A stretch of DNA of 64,000 nt from B10-G9 sp964195965. Its GTDB lineage: Bacteria > Chloroflexota > Anaerolineae > Anaerolineales > UBA11858. The position numbers and the translations under genes are program-made. The notes under the pieces are model-generated. The model ran no database searches and was not told the origin of the DNA. It saw only the letters and a program-made list of their open reading frames with translations. Shown in pieces: positions 7,535 to 14,581 of the stretch. The stretch is taken from assembly GCA_964195965.1 (NCBI GenBank), contig CAXMRF010000001.1:18074-82073 (forward strand), read 5' to 3'. Positions within the stretch are counted from its first letter, which is position 1, and each line of letters begins with the position of its first letter.

Positions 7535-10027
7535 CTACTTTAATGCAAGGAACCATTTGGTGAGTATTTCTTGGGCAGGTTTCCCATGAATTGAGATTGA
7601 CATATCATGTAGGATTGCGGGGGCATAATATCCCTGGGAGATGATTCCAGATACCCAATTCTTTTTTACAGCGGCGGATAAATAGGCCTGGTAAGCCAGT
7701 GCTTGTTCTGATAATCCCGTTTCTAAATCCATCACTGATGGAGCAGGTGTAGTAAATGTAGAAAATGGAGTGCATGTATTATCCTCTGCTGGCACACAAT
7801 CAGAATCCCACTCAGAAACTGAAGGGTATGCGATCCGCAGGACTAATAATTTATCATCTGGTTTTAACCAATCAGTCCAAAAGTTGCGGACCTCTCCATC
7901 CAGTGAACTGTTGGATAAATTAATTAATTCTTCCAGGCTGGAAGATGGAGAGACAATTAATGATGGGTGCCAGTTAAGATGTATTTGGTCAACATGTTCC
8001 AGATAATCAGGAAGGTGATTTGAAGTTGGCAATGACATAGACCAGGAAATGGTTCCAGAAAATTGGGCGTTGACGTCATTCATTATTTCGACCCAGCGAA
8101 GTTCAGAATCTGCAGGAACACCAGACGGATCCCCATTGGCTAATTTGCCGCCTGGTAGAGCGGGTGTCAGCCAGTCCCCACCCAGGATCAACATATCAGC
8201 CCCTTGATTTTGGGCAGTCTCGGCGAAGTGAACTGCAAAATCATGGTATTGATCAAACCAGCTGTTCCACCAGCTGAAGTCAAGTGGAGCAGATTGCCAC
8301 CATATTTCTGGAGATTCTGGGAAATGAGGTTGTGGATGAACCGCAACCTTGAGTCCCGCTGAGTAAGCAATTCGAGACATGTTTGAAAGGTCAAACCATA
8401 AAGGATCTTGGTTGGGATCCGGTTCGATAACCGGTGGATTTAGATGAGTATGGGTCCAGGTAGGTGTAAATATGATCCATCCGCTATTCGTGCCCGCAAC
8501 CTCAGGTATGGCTGAAGACATTTGGACGGCATCCCCAGCTTTACTTCCGGGCATAAACTCAATCCCGGTCATGAAATTTTCTCCCCTGGAGGTGATGATG
8601 GGAAGGGGAATAGCTTCAGCTGGTAAATTGGATTCTAACCAGGCCCAATCCTCAACACTGTCTGCGACATATTGCGGCTCAGCGCTCGGAACCACCTCAC
8701 GGCCAGCAGCAAAGCTGCCTATAGTTGAAACATCATCCGCAACACCGCATTCACCTTCTCTACAGTACCTATAGGACAAATCTGAAATGATATCAAAGGG
8801 TGAAAAGAGGATAAACACCCAATGATTGGGCGCTACTTCGGTCATTGGCAGCGGGGTTGTCCAACCATAAGGATTAAATTGGATGTAGATTTCTTCTCCG
8901 ACCGGTGTATGATCCGGTGTCCACAAATCAAATGTGATGGAATTTTTAGTTCCCGATTTCCAGGTAAGGACTTCATCTGAATATTGAACTGGTTGGTCTG
9001 GTACGATAAATCTTCTCAATCGGAAAGAGCCATCTTCATTGTGTTCGGCATTCCAGAAACCATCACCAAGGGTGTATTTATATTGAATTTCTGCGCCTAC
9101 AGGAAGTGACAGAATAATGCCATAACGGTTTTCACCCGCAGCGGTCAATCTGGGCATTCTTGCAGGAATTGTATTCATTCCTCCTGGAAGATTCCCAAAT
9201 GTATTACCTAGTTGATAGAGATTGCCTACCAGACGGATACTGTTTTCCGGGGTACCAATAGGCACTGAAACCAAAAAGGTTACATCTACAAAATCACGCG
9301 GGGAGATGGACAGGTTTGCTTCGGTATTCGCCTGGGAGGCAACTTCCGCTCCCTGCTGAATTTCTTGATAACTGCCATCAGGCGCAAAAACCACAAGGTT
9401 GTGAATTCCCGGGGGTAGACCTGGCAGCATGAATGAACCGGAAGCAGTAGTAAAAGCCTGGACCCCGCCACCAGTGACCAGCATGCCTGGAACAGGTTCA
9501 CCGGAAGCCGTATCCCTGATAATGCCAGAAATTCTTCCGGGTTCAGGCCAATAATAATCTGTATCAGACCATTTGCTGACTACATCGCGGATTTCTAATG
9601 GATTATCTGCCTGTGCCAATCGATAGCGGACCTGTTCGTCAGCTTGGGTGTGTTCAATAACAGCATATTGGTTTTGTCTTGTATAGCGGTATTTTAAAAT
9701 GGCATGTTGGGGAACTGTTAAAGTAGTTTTATAAATCAAGCCCTGATCTATATTTGCGTCTCCCAGAGCTGGTTCCAGGGGGTGCGCAGTAGCGTTCACG
9801 CCTAAACCGGTGACCTCATCCAGGGTGCTCAGGTAAATTATTTCCCCTTCCGGGGTGTTTAACGGAATTTGAACATAAAAAGTCACTTCTACCATGCTGT
9901 CCACAGGACCACTAGGATTCAGATTGGAAAGGATCCCATCCAGTGAAAATCCGCTGCAGCTGCCGAGTAAAAGACTAACCAGGATGATCAGAGCGGAAAA
10001 ATTGCGTTTGTTGTGGGAAACCGGCAT
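7535..10027 (-). CDS. Large lipoprotein with CBM20-like, regulatory and TIM-barrel-like domains
   Basis: An 830-residue secreted lipoprotein starting at the ATG at 10025-10027, which has GGAG eight bases before it; a longer frame to 10066 lacks this. The lipobox LLGSC follows the signal peptide. Two CBM20-like starch-binding-type modules are suggested by VTFYVQIPLNTPEGE and VTFLVSVPIGTPENSI with 'YKYTLGDGFW'. Between them is a carboxypeptidase-regulatory-like beta domain (GIIRDTASGEPVPGMLVTGG). The C-terminal 350 residues look like a glycoside hydrolase TIM barrel (WIIFTPTWTHTHLNPP, LKVAVHPQPHFPE, ADMLILGGDW), recalling GH113-type enzymes, but I cannot assign catalytic acids. It follows a membrane protein gene by one base, so the two are coupled. 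Confidence 0.7.
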   Translation of the reverse strand: MPVSHNKRNFSALIILVSLLLGSCSGFSLDGILSNLNPSGPVDSMVEVTFYVQIPLNTPEGEIIYLSTLDEVTGLGVNATAHPLEPALGDANIDQGLIYKTTLTVPQHAILKYRYTRQNQYAVIEHTQADEQVRYRLAQADNPLEIRDVVSKWSDTDYYWPEPGRISGIIRDTASGEPVPGMLVTGGGVQAFTTASGSFMLPGLPPGIHNLVVFAPDGSYQEIQQGAEVASQANTEANLSISPRDFVDVTFLVSVPIGTPENSIRLVGNLYQLGNTFGNLPGGMNTIPARMPRLTAAGENRYGIILSLPVGAEIQYKYTLGDGFWNAEHNEDGSFRLRRFIVPDQPVQYSDEVLTWKSGTKNSITFDLWTPDHTPVGEEIYIQFNPYGWTTPLPMTEVAPNHWVFILFSPFDIISDLSYRYCREGECGVADDVSTIGSFAAGREVVPSAEPQYVADSVEDWAWLESNLPAEAIPLPIITSRGENFMTGIEFMPGSKAGDAVQMSSAIPEVAGTNSGWIIFTPTWTHTHLNPPVIEPDPNQDPLWFDLSNMSRIAYSAGLKVAVHPQPHFPESPEIWWQSAPLDFSWWNSWFDQYHDFAVHFAETAQNQGADMLILGGDWLTPALPGGKLANGDPSGVPADSELRWVEIMNDVNAQFSGTISWSMSLPTSNHLPDYLEHVDQIHLNWHPSLIVSPSSSLEELINLSNSSLDGEVRNFWTDWLKPDDKLLVLRIAYPSVSEWDSDCVPAEDNTCTPFSTFTTPAPSVMDLETGLSEQALAYQAYLSAAVKKNWVSGIISQGYYAPAILHDMSISIHGKPAQEILTKWFLALK

Positions 10028-10028
10028 G

Positions 10029-10781
10029 TCAGATCTCCGTTTTGATGAGGTGAATAAGTATTTCAAGGTTAATAATTTTACGGATAGGGATTTCTATTGT
10101 GTTTTGGGCTGTGAGGTTGATGATAAAAATGCCTTTCTGGACCGAAATTCCATCGATATAGTCCCAGGGAATTTCCACTTTGGGGAGAATTAGATTGTTT
10201 TTGGAAATTGAAATACTGCCGAACGGGATAATTATCCCATTTTGGAAAGCTTGAATAAGTTTTGGTTTTAAGTTCTTGTAAGTATGTTTTTTGATGATTT
10301 TTTTTAGCCCCGCCTGGTCATGTAGATCGGGATGGCAACGAAGGGGAGCATATTTTTTAGTATAAAGAATTAAATAATGTTTAGTTTTTTGGAATAAGCC
10401 TAAAAATGATGTATTGATTGAATAACTGGTGATACCTTGAACCTCTTCCCATTTAATCTTTCGTTTTCGTCCGGGAGGAAAATGAAAAAAGAGTCCCCAG
10501 GGATATAAATTGATCCAGGTGTGGGCTTTTTTTAGCCGTCGAAAAGTATAGATTAATACCAGGATCACCAAAATTCCACCGGCAAAGAACCAGTTTTTCC
10601 CCCAGGTTGCAGCTGCTGCAGGGCCAAAGGAAGAATAGCCGTATAAAGTACGCCAAAAACCATAACCTACAGGCATCAGCACTAGAATAATCAGCGGGAG
10701 AAATACTTTGAAAAAATCCCGCCAATTTAATTCCTGGAGGTAATATTTAGTAATCGGAGTTTTTTGTGAAGATCCTTTCAT
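10029..10781 (-). CDS. Membrane protein with PH-like domain (DUF6585-like), unknown function
   Basis: A 250-residue protein with two transmembrane helices near residues 25-45 and 66-82, then a soluble part. The pattern LYPWGLFFHFPPGRKRKIKWEEVQGI resembles small bacterial proteins in which a pleckstrin-homology-like beta domain follows two helices (DUF6585-type), and a second similar strand pattern LPKVEIPWDYIDGISV occurs near residue 205. The function is unknown. The stop codon ends two bases before the ATG of the large lipoprotein, so both are expressed together; a role in the lipoprotein's surface function is only a guess. Base composition is noticeably AT-rich and Lys/Ile-rich compared with neighbours. 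Confidence 0.55.
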   Translation of the reverse strand: MKGSSQKTPITKYYLQELNWRDFFKVFLPLIILVLMPVGYGFWRTLYGYSSFGPAAAATWGKNWFFAGGILVILVLIYTFRRLKKAHTWINLYPWGLFFHFPPGRKRKIKWEEVQGITSYSINTSFLGLFQKTKHYLILYTKKYAPLRCHPDLHDQAGLKKIIKKHTYKNLKPKLIQAFQNGIIIPFGSISISKNNLILPKVEIPWDYIDGISVQKGIFIINLTAQNTIEIPIRKIINLEILIHLIKTEI

Positions 10782-10855
10782 ACAAACAGCAAACTAGTCT
10801 ATCAAATAGGATTTCCTAGATTATAGACCAGTTTAGGATTGTTTGCACAACCAAT

Positions 10856-10887
10856 CAGAACTCCAGTCTCGGGAGACTGGAGTTCTG
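10856..10887. terminator. Strong hairpin downstream of the DUF35 gene
   Basis: A perfect 14-bp inverted repeat, CAGAACTCCAGTCT (10856-10869) with its complement at 10874-10887, loop CGGG. It lies just after the minus-strand DUF35 gene. No T-run follows on either strand, so it may be a weak terminator or an mRNA-stabilising end. Confidence 0.5.
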
Positions 10888-10897
10888 AGGATGCAGT

Positions 10898-11443
10898 TCA
10901 GGCAGGGACAAAATAGATATCTGTGGGTTTAAGTTGGCTGTTCCTGAGGAATTTGGGTTTGACTTTCATCCCGACCCAATCCAGGTCGGCTTCCATTGGA
11001 TCGACTCCTACCAAGCGACTGAGCATGAGGGTGTCGACATCTTCAAATTCTATCAGCACCAGGACATACGGCGTCTGATCGAGGAAGGCTTCAGAACCGA
11101 AGTGACATACTGTGAAGGCGTGTATCGAAGCCTTATTTTCAGTGATATCAATCCAATTTGTTTCTGAGCCTGTATACATATCATGCCCGCGAGGGGTTGC
11201 GTAAGTGTAACCGGTTTCCGGATCCTGATTAGCAAGGATTTTTTTATTGGTTAAACCCGCAAACCAGGGACTATCCTGAGCATAAGAATGCAAATATACG
11301 ATGCTGTAGGGCTGCTCAATTTGAATTGGCGCCATTCCTTTTAACCAGGCAAGGGCTTCTGGTGTAGTTTCCAAAGGAAAAGGCAGATTATGAACAATCG
11401 TACCCCCCAGGGTTTCAGGTTGTTTGTTTGGTAATTTTGCCAT
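10898..11443 (-). CDS. DUF35-type OB-fold protein lacking the zinc-ribbon cysteines
   Basis: A 181-residue protein resembling the Zn-ribbon/OB-fold (DUF35) partners that accompany thiolases and help channel acyl-CoA. The expected layout is visible: an N-terminal helix, a ribbon-like segment ILANQDPETGYTYATPRGHDMYTG, then an OB fold with ASIHAFTVCHFG, YVLVLIEFEDVDTLMLSRLVG and VGMKVKPKF. The usual CxxC pairs of the ribbon are absent; only one Cys is present and it lies in the OB fold. The gene starts ten bases after the thiolase stop and is surely co-translated with it. I infer a structural partner of the thiolase. Confidence 0.72.
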   Translation of the reverse strand: MAKLPNKQPETLGGTIVHNLPFPLETTPEALAWLKGMAPIQIEQPYSIVYLHSYAQDSPWFAGLTNKKILANQDPETGYTYATPRGHDMYTGSETNWIDITENKASIHAFTVCHFGSEAFLDQTPYVLVLIEFEDVDTLMLSRLVGVDPMEADLDWVGMKVKPKFLRNSQLKPTDIYFVPA

Positions 11444-11452
11444 AGCTCCTCC

Positions 11453-12814
11453 TCATTCCTTTTCCAGAATACTGACAGTTACATAGGTCCCAGTCCCAGC
11501 ATGGGAGTGGATTGCGCCTTTCTGGGCATCTTTTACTTGCAGGGTTGGATCGTTAAAATGCTGATGAATTGATCCTTGCAGCTGCCAGATTGCAAATACT
11601 GCTTGCATCAGGCCAGTAGCGCCAACAGGATGACCACAGGCGATTAACCCACCGGATGGATTAACAGGACAGATAGGATTATCTGTGAGTTTTAAGCCAT
11701 AATCAATGCCGGGCAAGAAAGCTTTGCCAGAGGCGGCGAATGGTCCTCCTTCTCCATACCGGCAGAGTCCCAGGTCCTCGTAAGTTTGAATTTCACTGGA
11801 AGTATAGGCATCATGCAATTCAATAAAATCCAGATCCTGAAGGGGGTTTTGGATGCCGGCGTGTTTATAAGCCATATTGCCTGCCGTTCGTCCAGCTCTA
11901 AAGGAATGGATACCGGGATACCTGGTGCCGTGCGCCCAGAGGTCCTGGTAATATTTTATGGTTTCCGAAGATCCTTTTTCTTCTTCTGTTGCGTAATCTT
12001 CGATAAATGTGTCGTAATCGACGTGAGGGCGATCTGACATCCGCATGGCGTCTGTACCCCTGCCAATGCCAGTTACTTTTACTAAGGGGCGAGGAATTAT
12101 TGCGCCAGCCTTCTCTAATTTTCTAATCCCTTCCTCGGAGGCCAGGATGGTTGCTGCAGCGCCATCGGACATCACACAAATATCCAGTCTGGTTAGAGGC
12201 CAGGCTACCATTGTGGCATCTCTTACATCCTGTATGGTGTAGCGATTTTTCTTTTGAGCATAGGGATTATGGAAGGCGTTGATATGGTTTTTGACACTGA
12301 CATGGGCCATTTGTTCCACAGTTGTGCCAAATTCCTTCATATGGCGAGTGACCATCATGGCATAATATCCGGAATAAAAACCTCCTACCGGATAATCAAA
12401 AGACACATCCGAGGCCAGAGCGATAAACTCATTGCCCTTCCAGGTTTCCACGTGGCTCATGGTCTCGAAACCATAAGCTACTACTACGTCCATATGGCCG
12501 CTGGCAATGGATTTCCAGGCTTCCTGGAAACATAGCCCGCCTGTTGCTCCGCCACCTTCAACACGATGGCTGGGTTTTGGGCATAAGCCAAGATAATCCT
12601 GGGCCATGATGGCTGCCATCAGCTGACGGCTGAAGTGATCAGAAAAATAAGAAGCTACTGAACCATCAACGATTTTTGTAAAATCTGGATGGTTAATATC
12701 CAAATCATTGATGGCATACTCGTAAGCTTCCTTAATCACCGCTTGAAAAGTTTTGTCCGGGCGAGTTTTGGCAAACTTAGATACTCCCCCAGAGATGGCA
12801 AAGACAGGTCTCAT
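11453..12814 (-). CDS. SCP2/acetoacetyl-CoA-type thiolase family protein, catalytic Cys replaced
   Basis: A 453-residue thiolase-fold protein. I chose the ATG at 12812-12814 (MRPVFAISGG) because GGGAG precedes it; the longer frame to 12913 adds an unlikely N-terminus. Family landmarks are present: ELHDAYTSSEI near residue 350 and NPSGGLIACGHPVGATGL near 400. However the block that normally reads like VEAACASGG with the nucleophilic Cys reads VEGGGATGGLCF here, so Gly stands in for the Cys. It pairs with the following DUF35 protein. It may act as a non-classical thiolase, use another Cys, or serve as an acyl-CoA carrier or condensing scaffold. Confidence 0.85.
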   Translation of the reverse strand: MRPVFAISGGVSKFAKTRPDKTFQAVIKEAYEYAINDLDINHPDFTKIVDGSVASYFSDHFSRQLMAAIMAQDYLGLCPKPSHRVEGGGATGGLCFQEAWKSIASGHMDVVVAYGFETMSHVETWKGNEFIALASDVSFDYPVGGFYSGYYAMMVTRHMKEFGTTVEQMAHVSVKNHINAFHNPYAQKKNRYTIQDVRDATMVAWPLTRLDICVMSDGAAATILASEEGIRKLEKAGAIIPRPLVKVTGIGRGTDAMRMSDRPHVDYDTFIEDYATEEEKGSSETIKYYQDLWAHGTRYPGIHSFRAGRTAGNMAYKHAGIQNPLQDLDFIELHDAYTSSEIQTYEDLGLCRYGEGGPFAASGKAFLPGIDYGLKLTDNPICPVNPSGGLIACGHPVGATGLMQAVFAIWQLQGSIHQHFNDPTLQVKDAQKGAIHSHAGTGTYVTVSILEKE

Positions 12815-12962
12815 AGATCCACACTCCCTTCGTCTTAGTAGACGAGTAAATACTAGAACTACGTGGGCACATTCTAACAGCAAAAAATGCTGAAACTTAC
12901 TGTGCGTAGACAAGCCAAGCTGATAAAAAACTAATAAATTTTATGATCGGAAACTTGTTGGG

Positions 12963-13358
12963 TTATTCTTCTGCTTCTTTTGGTTTTTTTTCTTCGTTGA
13001 TTTGTTGTTCCGGTACTTTTGTTGATTGTTTCACAGATTTTGATTTAGGGGTTAGATTTCCGCCCCAGGAAGATGAACTTATCAAATCTTTAGTACCTAT
13101 GCTGGGGAAACTATTTTTTGTCAATTCCCTTAACTCGTTTAATTCCTCTAGTTCAGCTTCCCGCATCAAACGTTGAGGGAGATGTTGGATTTCACTGACC
13201 CCTTTGCGAATGTTCTGCCACCAGTCAGAGTGAATAATGGAGCGCATAAATTTCCCCAATTTGCGCCCGGCTTCAATCATCCCCTCGGGACCTAAGACCA
13301 GAATTCCTATTATCAGAACAAAAACTATCTCAAGGGTACCAATACCAAAAATATTCAT
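12963..13358 (-). CDS. Twin-arginine translocase TatA/TatB-like subunit
   Basis: A 131-residue protein with a single N-terminal membrane helix followed by an amphipathic helix, the layout of Tat pore/adaptor subunits that export folded proteins. The sequence GTLEIVFVLIIGILVLGPEG with the GPE/GPEGM turn, then RKLGKFMRSI, is typical; the long charged tail is more TatB-like, but TatA and TatB are not cleanly separable here. The ATG overlaps the nusB stop by four bases (ATGA), so expression is coupled to nusB. No tatC is in the window. Confidence 0.82.
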   Translation of the reverse strand: MNIFGIGTLEIVFVLIIGILVLGPEGMIEAGRKLGKFMRSIIHSDWWQNIRKGVSEIQHLPQRLMREAELEELNELRELTKNSFPSIGTKDLISSSSWGGNLTPKSKSVKQSTKVPEQQINEEKKPKEAEE

Positions 13359-13813
13359 TCGGTTTTATCTGTTTCCTCGGCGCTGATGTTTTGAAATGAA
13401 TGCATAATTTCGTTTTGCCGGTCAGCCAAAGATCCTAAAACCCCATTTACAAATCTTGGGGCGCTATCTGATCCATAGGTTTTTGCCAGCTCAACGGCCT
13501 CATTTATGGCAACTTTTAGAGGAATGTTGTCCGCAACTGCAAATTCCCACAGCGCGATCCGGATGATGTTCCTGTCAATTACTGCAACCTGGTCCAAGGG
13601 CCAGTCTGGAGCATGCTCAGCAATAAAATGGTCTAGTTTGCTGCGGAGAGGCAATACACCCAAAACTATTAAACGGAAAAATTCAATCAGTTCATCGTTT
13701 AGGCCAGCATCTATAACTCTTTCTTTCAATACTGTACCAACTTGATGATCTGTTATATCCAGTTCATACAAAGCTTGGAGTGCAATCCCCCGTGCACGGG
13801 TGCGGTCCTTCAT
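13355..13813 (-). CDS. nusB: Transcription antitermination factor NusB
   Basis: A 152-residue all-helical RNA-binding protein. It forms the NusB-NusE complex that recognises boxA in rRNA leaders. The N-terminal RTRARGIALQALYELDI and the C-terminal VAINEAVELAKTYGSDSAPRFVNGVLG are signature blocks of the family, and the length is normal (about 140-150). It sits between an Asp23/Gls24 gene and a Tat gene, an arrangement with the Asp23 gene next to nusB that is also common in Firmicutes. Its stop overlaps the next ATG. Confidence 0.95.
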   Translation of the reverse strand: MKDRTRARGIALQALYELDITDHQVGTVLKERVIDAGLNDELIEFFRLIVLGVLPLRSKLDHFIAEHAPDWPLDQVAVIDRNIIRIALWEFAVADNIPLKVAINEAVELAKTYGSDSAPRFVNGVLGSLADRQNEIMHSFQNISAEETDKTE

Positions 13814-13818
13814 AAAAC

Positions 13819-14184
13819 TTAGTCCTCAGGACTCCCGTCATTTTGATAATCAATATCTTCAATATGCACATTAATTGTGCCGACAACCATGCCAACCATT
13901 TTTGAAATAGCTTCAGATACTTCTTCTTGCACCTGTTTACTGGTTTCCCGGATATTGGCTTTGTCATTCAGGATTAGATGAATTTCAGCAAAAACAGAGC
14001 CGTCTTCTTCCACAGTAATATCAACCCCATCGTCTCGATTTCGGCTAAACAAGGTGTTGACACTGCTGGGAACCTGAGCCAGGCGGCTGACTCCTTCCAC
14101 CTGCAGCGCAGTTAATCTGATAATCGTTGACAGCACACCGTGGGCGATGGTGGTTTTTCCCGGGGGACGTTCAGTTGTTGCCAT
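13819..14184 (-). CDS. Asp23/Gls24 family envelope stress protein
   Basis: A 121-residue protein of the Asp23/Gls24 (DUF322) family, found near the membrane in Gram-positive-type cells and linked to envelope stress. Family features are IAHGVLSTIIRLTALQVEGVS at the start and the beta-hairpin VFAEIHLILNDKANI plus VQEEVSEAISKMVGM later. The ATG at 14182-14184 is preceded by GGGAGATACT; a TTG four codons upstream is unlikely. It begins an apparent operon with nusB and tat. A TATAAT on the minus strand at 14232-14237 may be its promoter -10. Confidence 0.9.
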   Translation of the reverse strand: MATTERPPGKTTIAHGVLSTIIRLTALQVEGVSRLAQVPSSVNTLFSRNRDDGVDITVEEDGSVFAEIHLILNDKANIRETSKQVQEEVSEAISKMVGMVVGTINVHIEDIDYQNDGSPED

Positions 14185-14247
14185 AGTATCTCCCAAATTG
14201 TAGTTTAAGTGTTCACCTGCGAATCTTTTTTATTATAACCTATCGGT

Positions 14248-14297
14248 GATTAAAACACAGACGGCCGTGATAGTCACGGCCCGTCTGTGTTTTAATC
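14248..14297 (-). terminator. Terminator of rpmF
   Basis: A very long hairpin just downstream of rpmF: GATTAAAACACAGACGG... pairs with its complement ending at 14297, about 22 bp with one bulge and a TAG loop. A-rich and T-rich flanks allow termination on either strand. It isolates rpmF from the Asp23-nusB-tat operon. Confidence 0.9.
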
Positions 14298-14313
14298 TTA
14301 TTTAGCAAAAAAA

Positions 14314-14490
14314 CTATTTTGCTATGACTTCACGGCCACGGTAGAAACCACAGTGTGGGCAAACCCGGTGGGGAAGGCGTTTTTCTCCACAGTTACTGCA
14401 TTGCACCAACTGTTTTGGTTTTAAAGCATCGTGGGCGCGGCGGCGGTTCTTTCGACCCCGGGATATACGTTGTTTTGGTAGAGGTGTCAT
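14314..14490 (-). CDS. rpmF: 50S ribosomal protein L32
   Basis: A 58-residue gene read directly from the sequence. The product starts MTPLPKQRISRGRKNRRR and contains two CxxC pairs (CSNC near residue 31 and CPHC near 44), the zinc-binding form of L32, then ends GFYRGREVIAK. L32 is a small protein of the large ribosomal subunit near the peptidyl transferase centre. GGAG lies nine bases before the ATG. It forms a short transcript ended by a strong hairpin. Length and motif pattern match the family exactly. Confidence 0.95.
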   Translation of the reverse strand: MTPLPKQRISRGRKNRRRAHDALKPKQLVQCSNCGEKRLPHRVCPHCGFYRGREVIAK

Positions 14491-14581
14491 ATCTTTAGCT
14501 CCTGCATTATTTCAACACAAATATATGCGGTAATTACTCGTTTTTATAACAGGTAAATTATACGGAGTGGCAGGGTTTAAG

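Noticed and set aside
9894..10193. 99-codon plus-strand open frame in the 10-kb region
   Set aside because: It is antisense to the lipoprotein and membrane protein genes, which have clear signals and starts.
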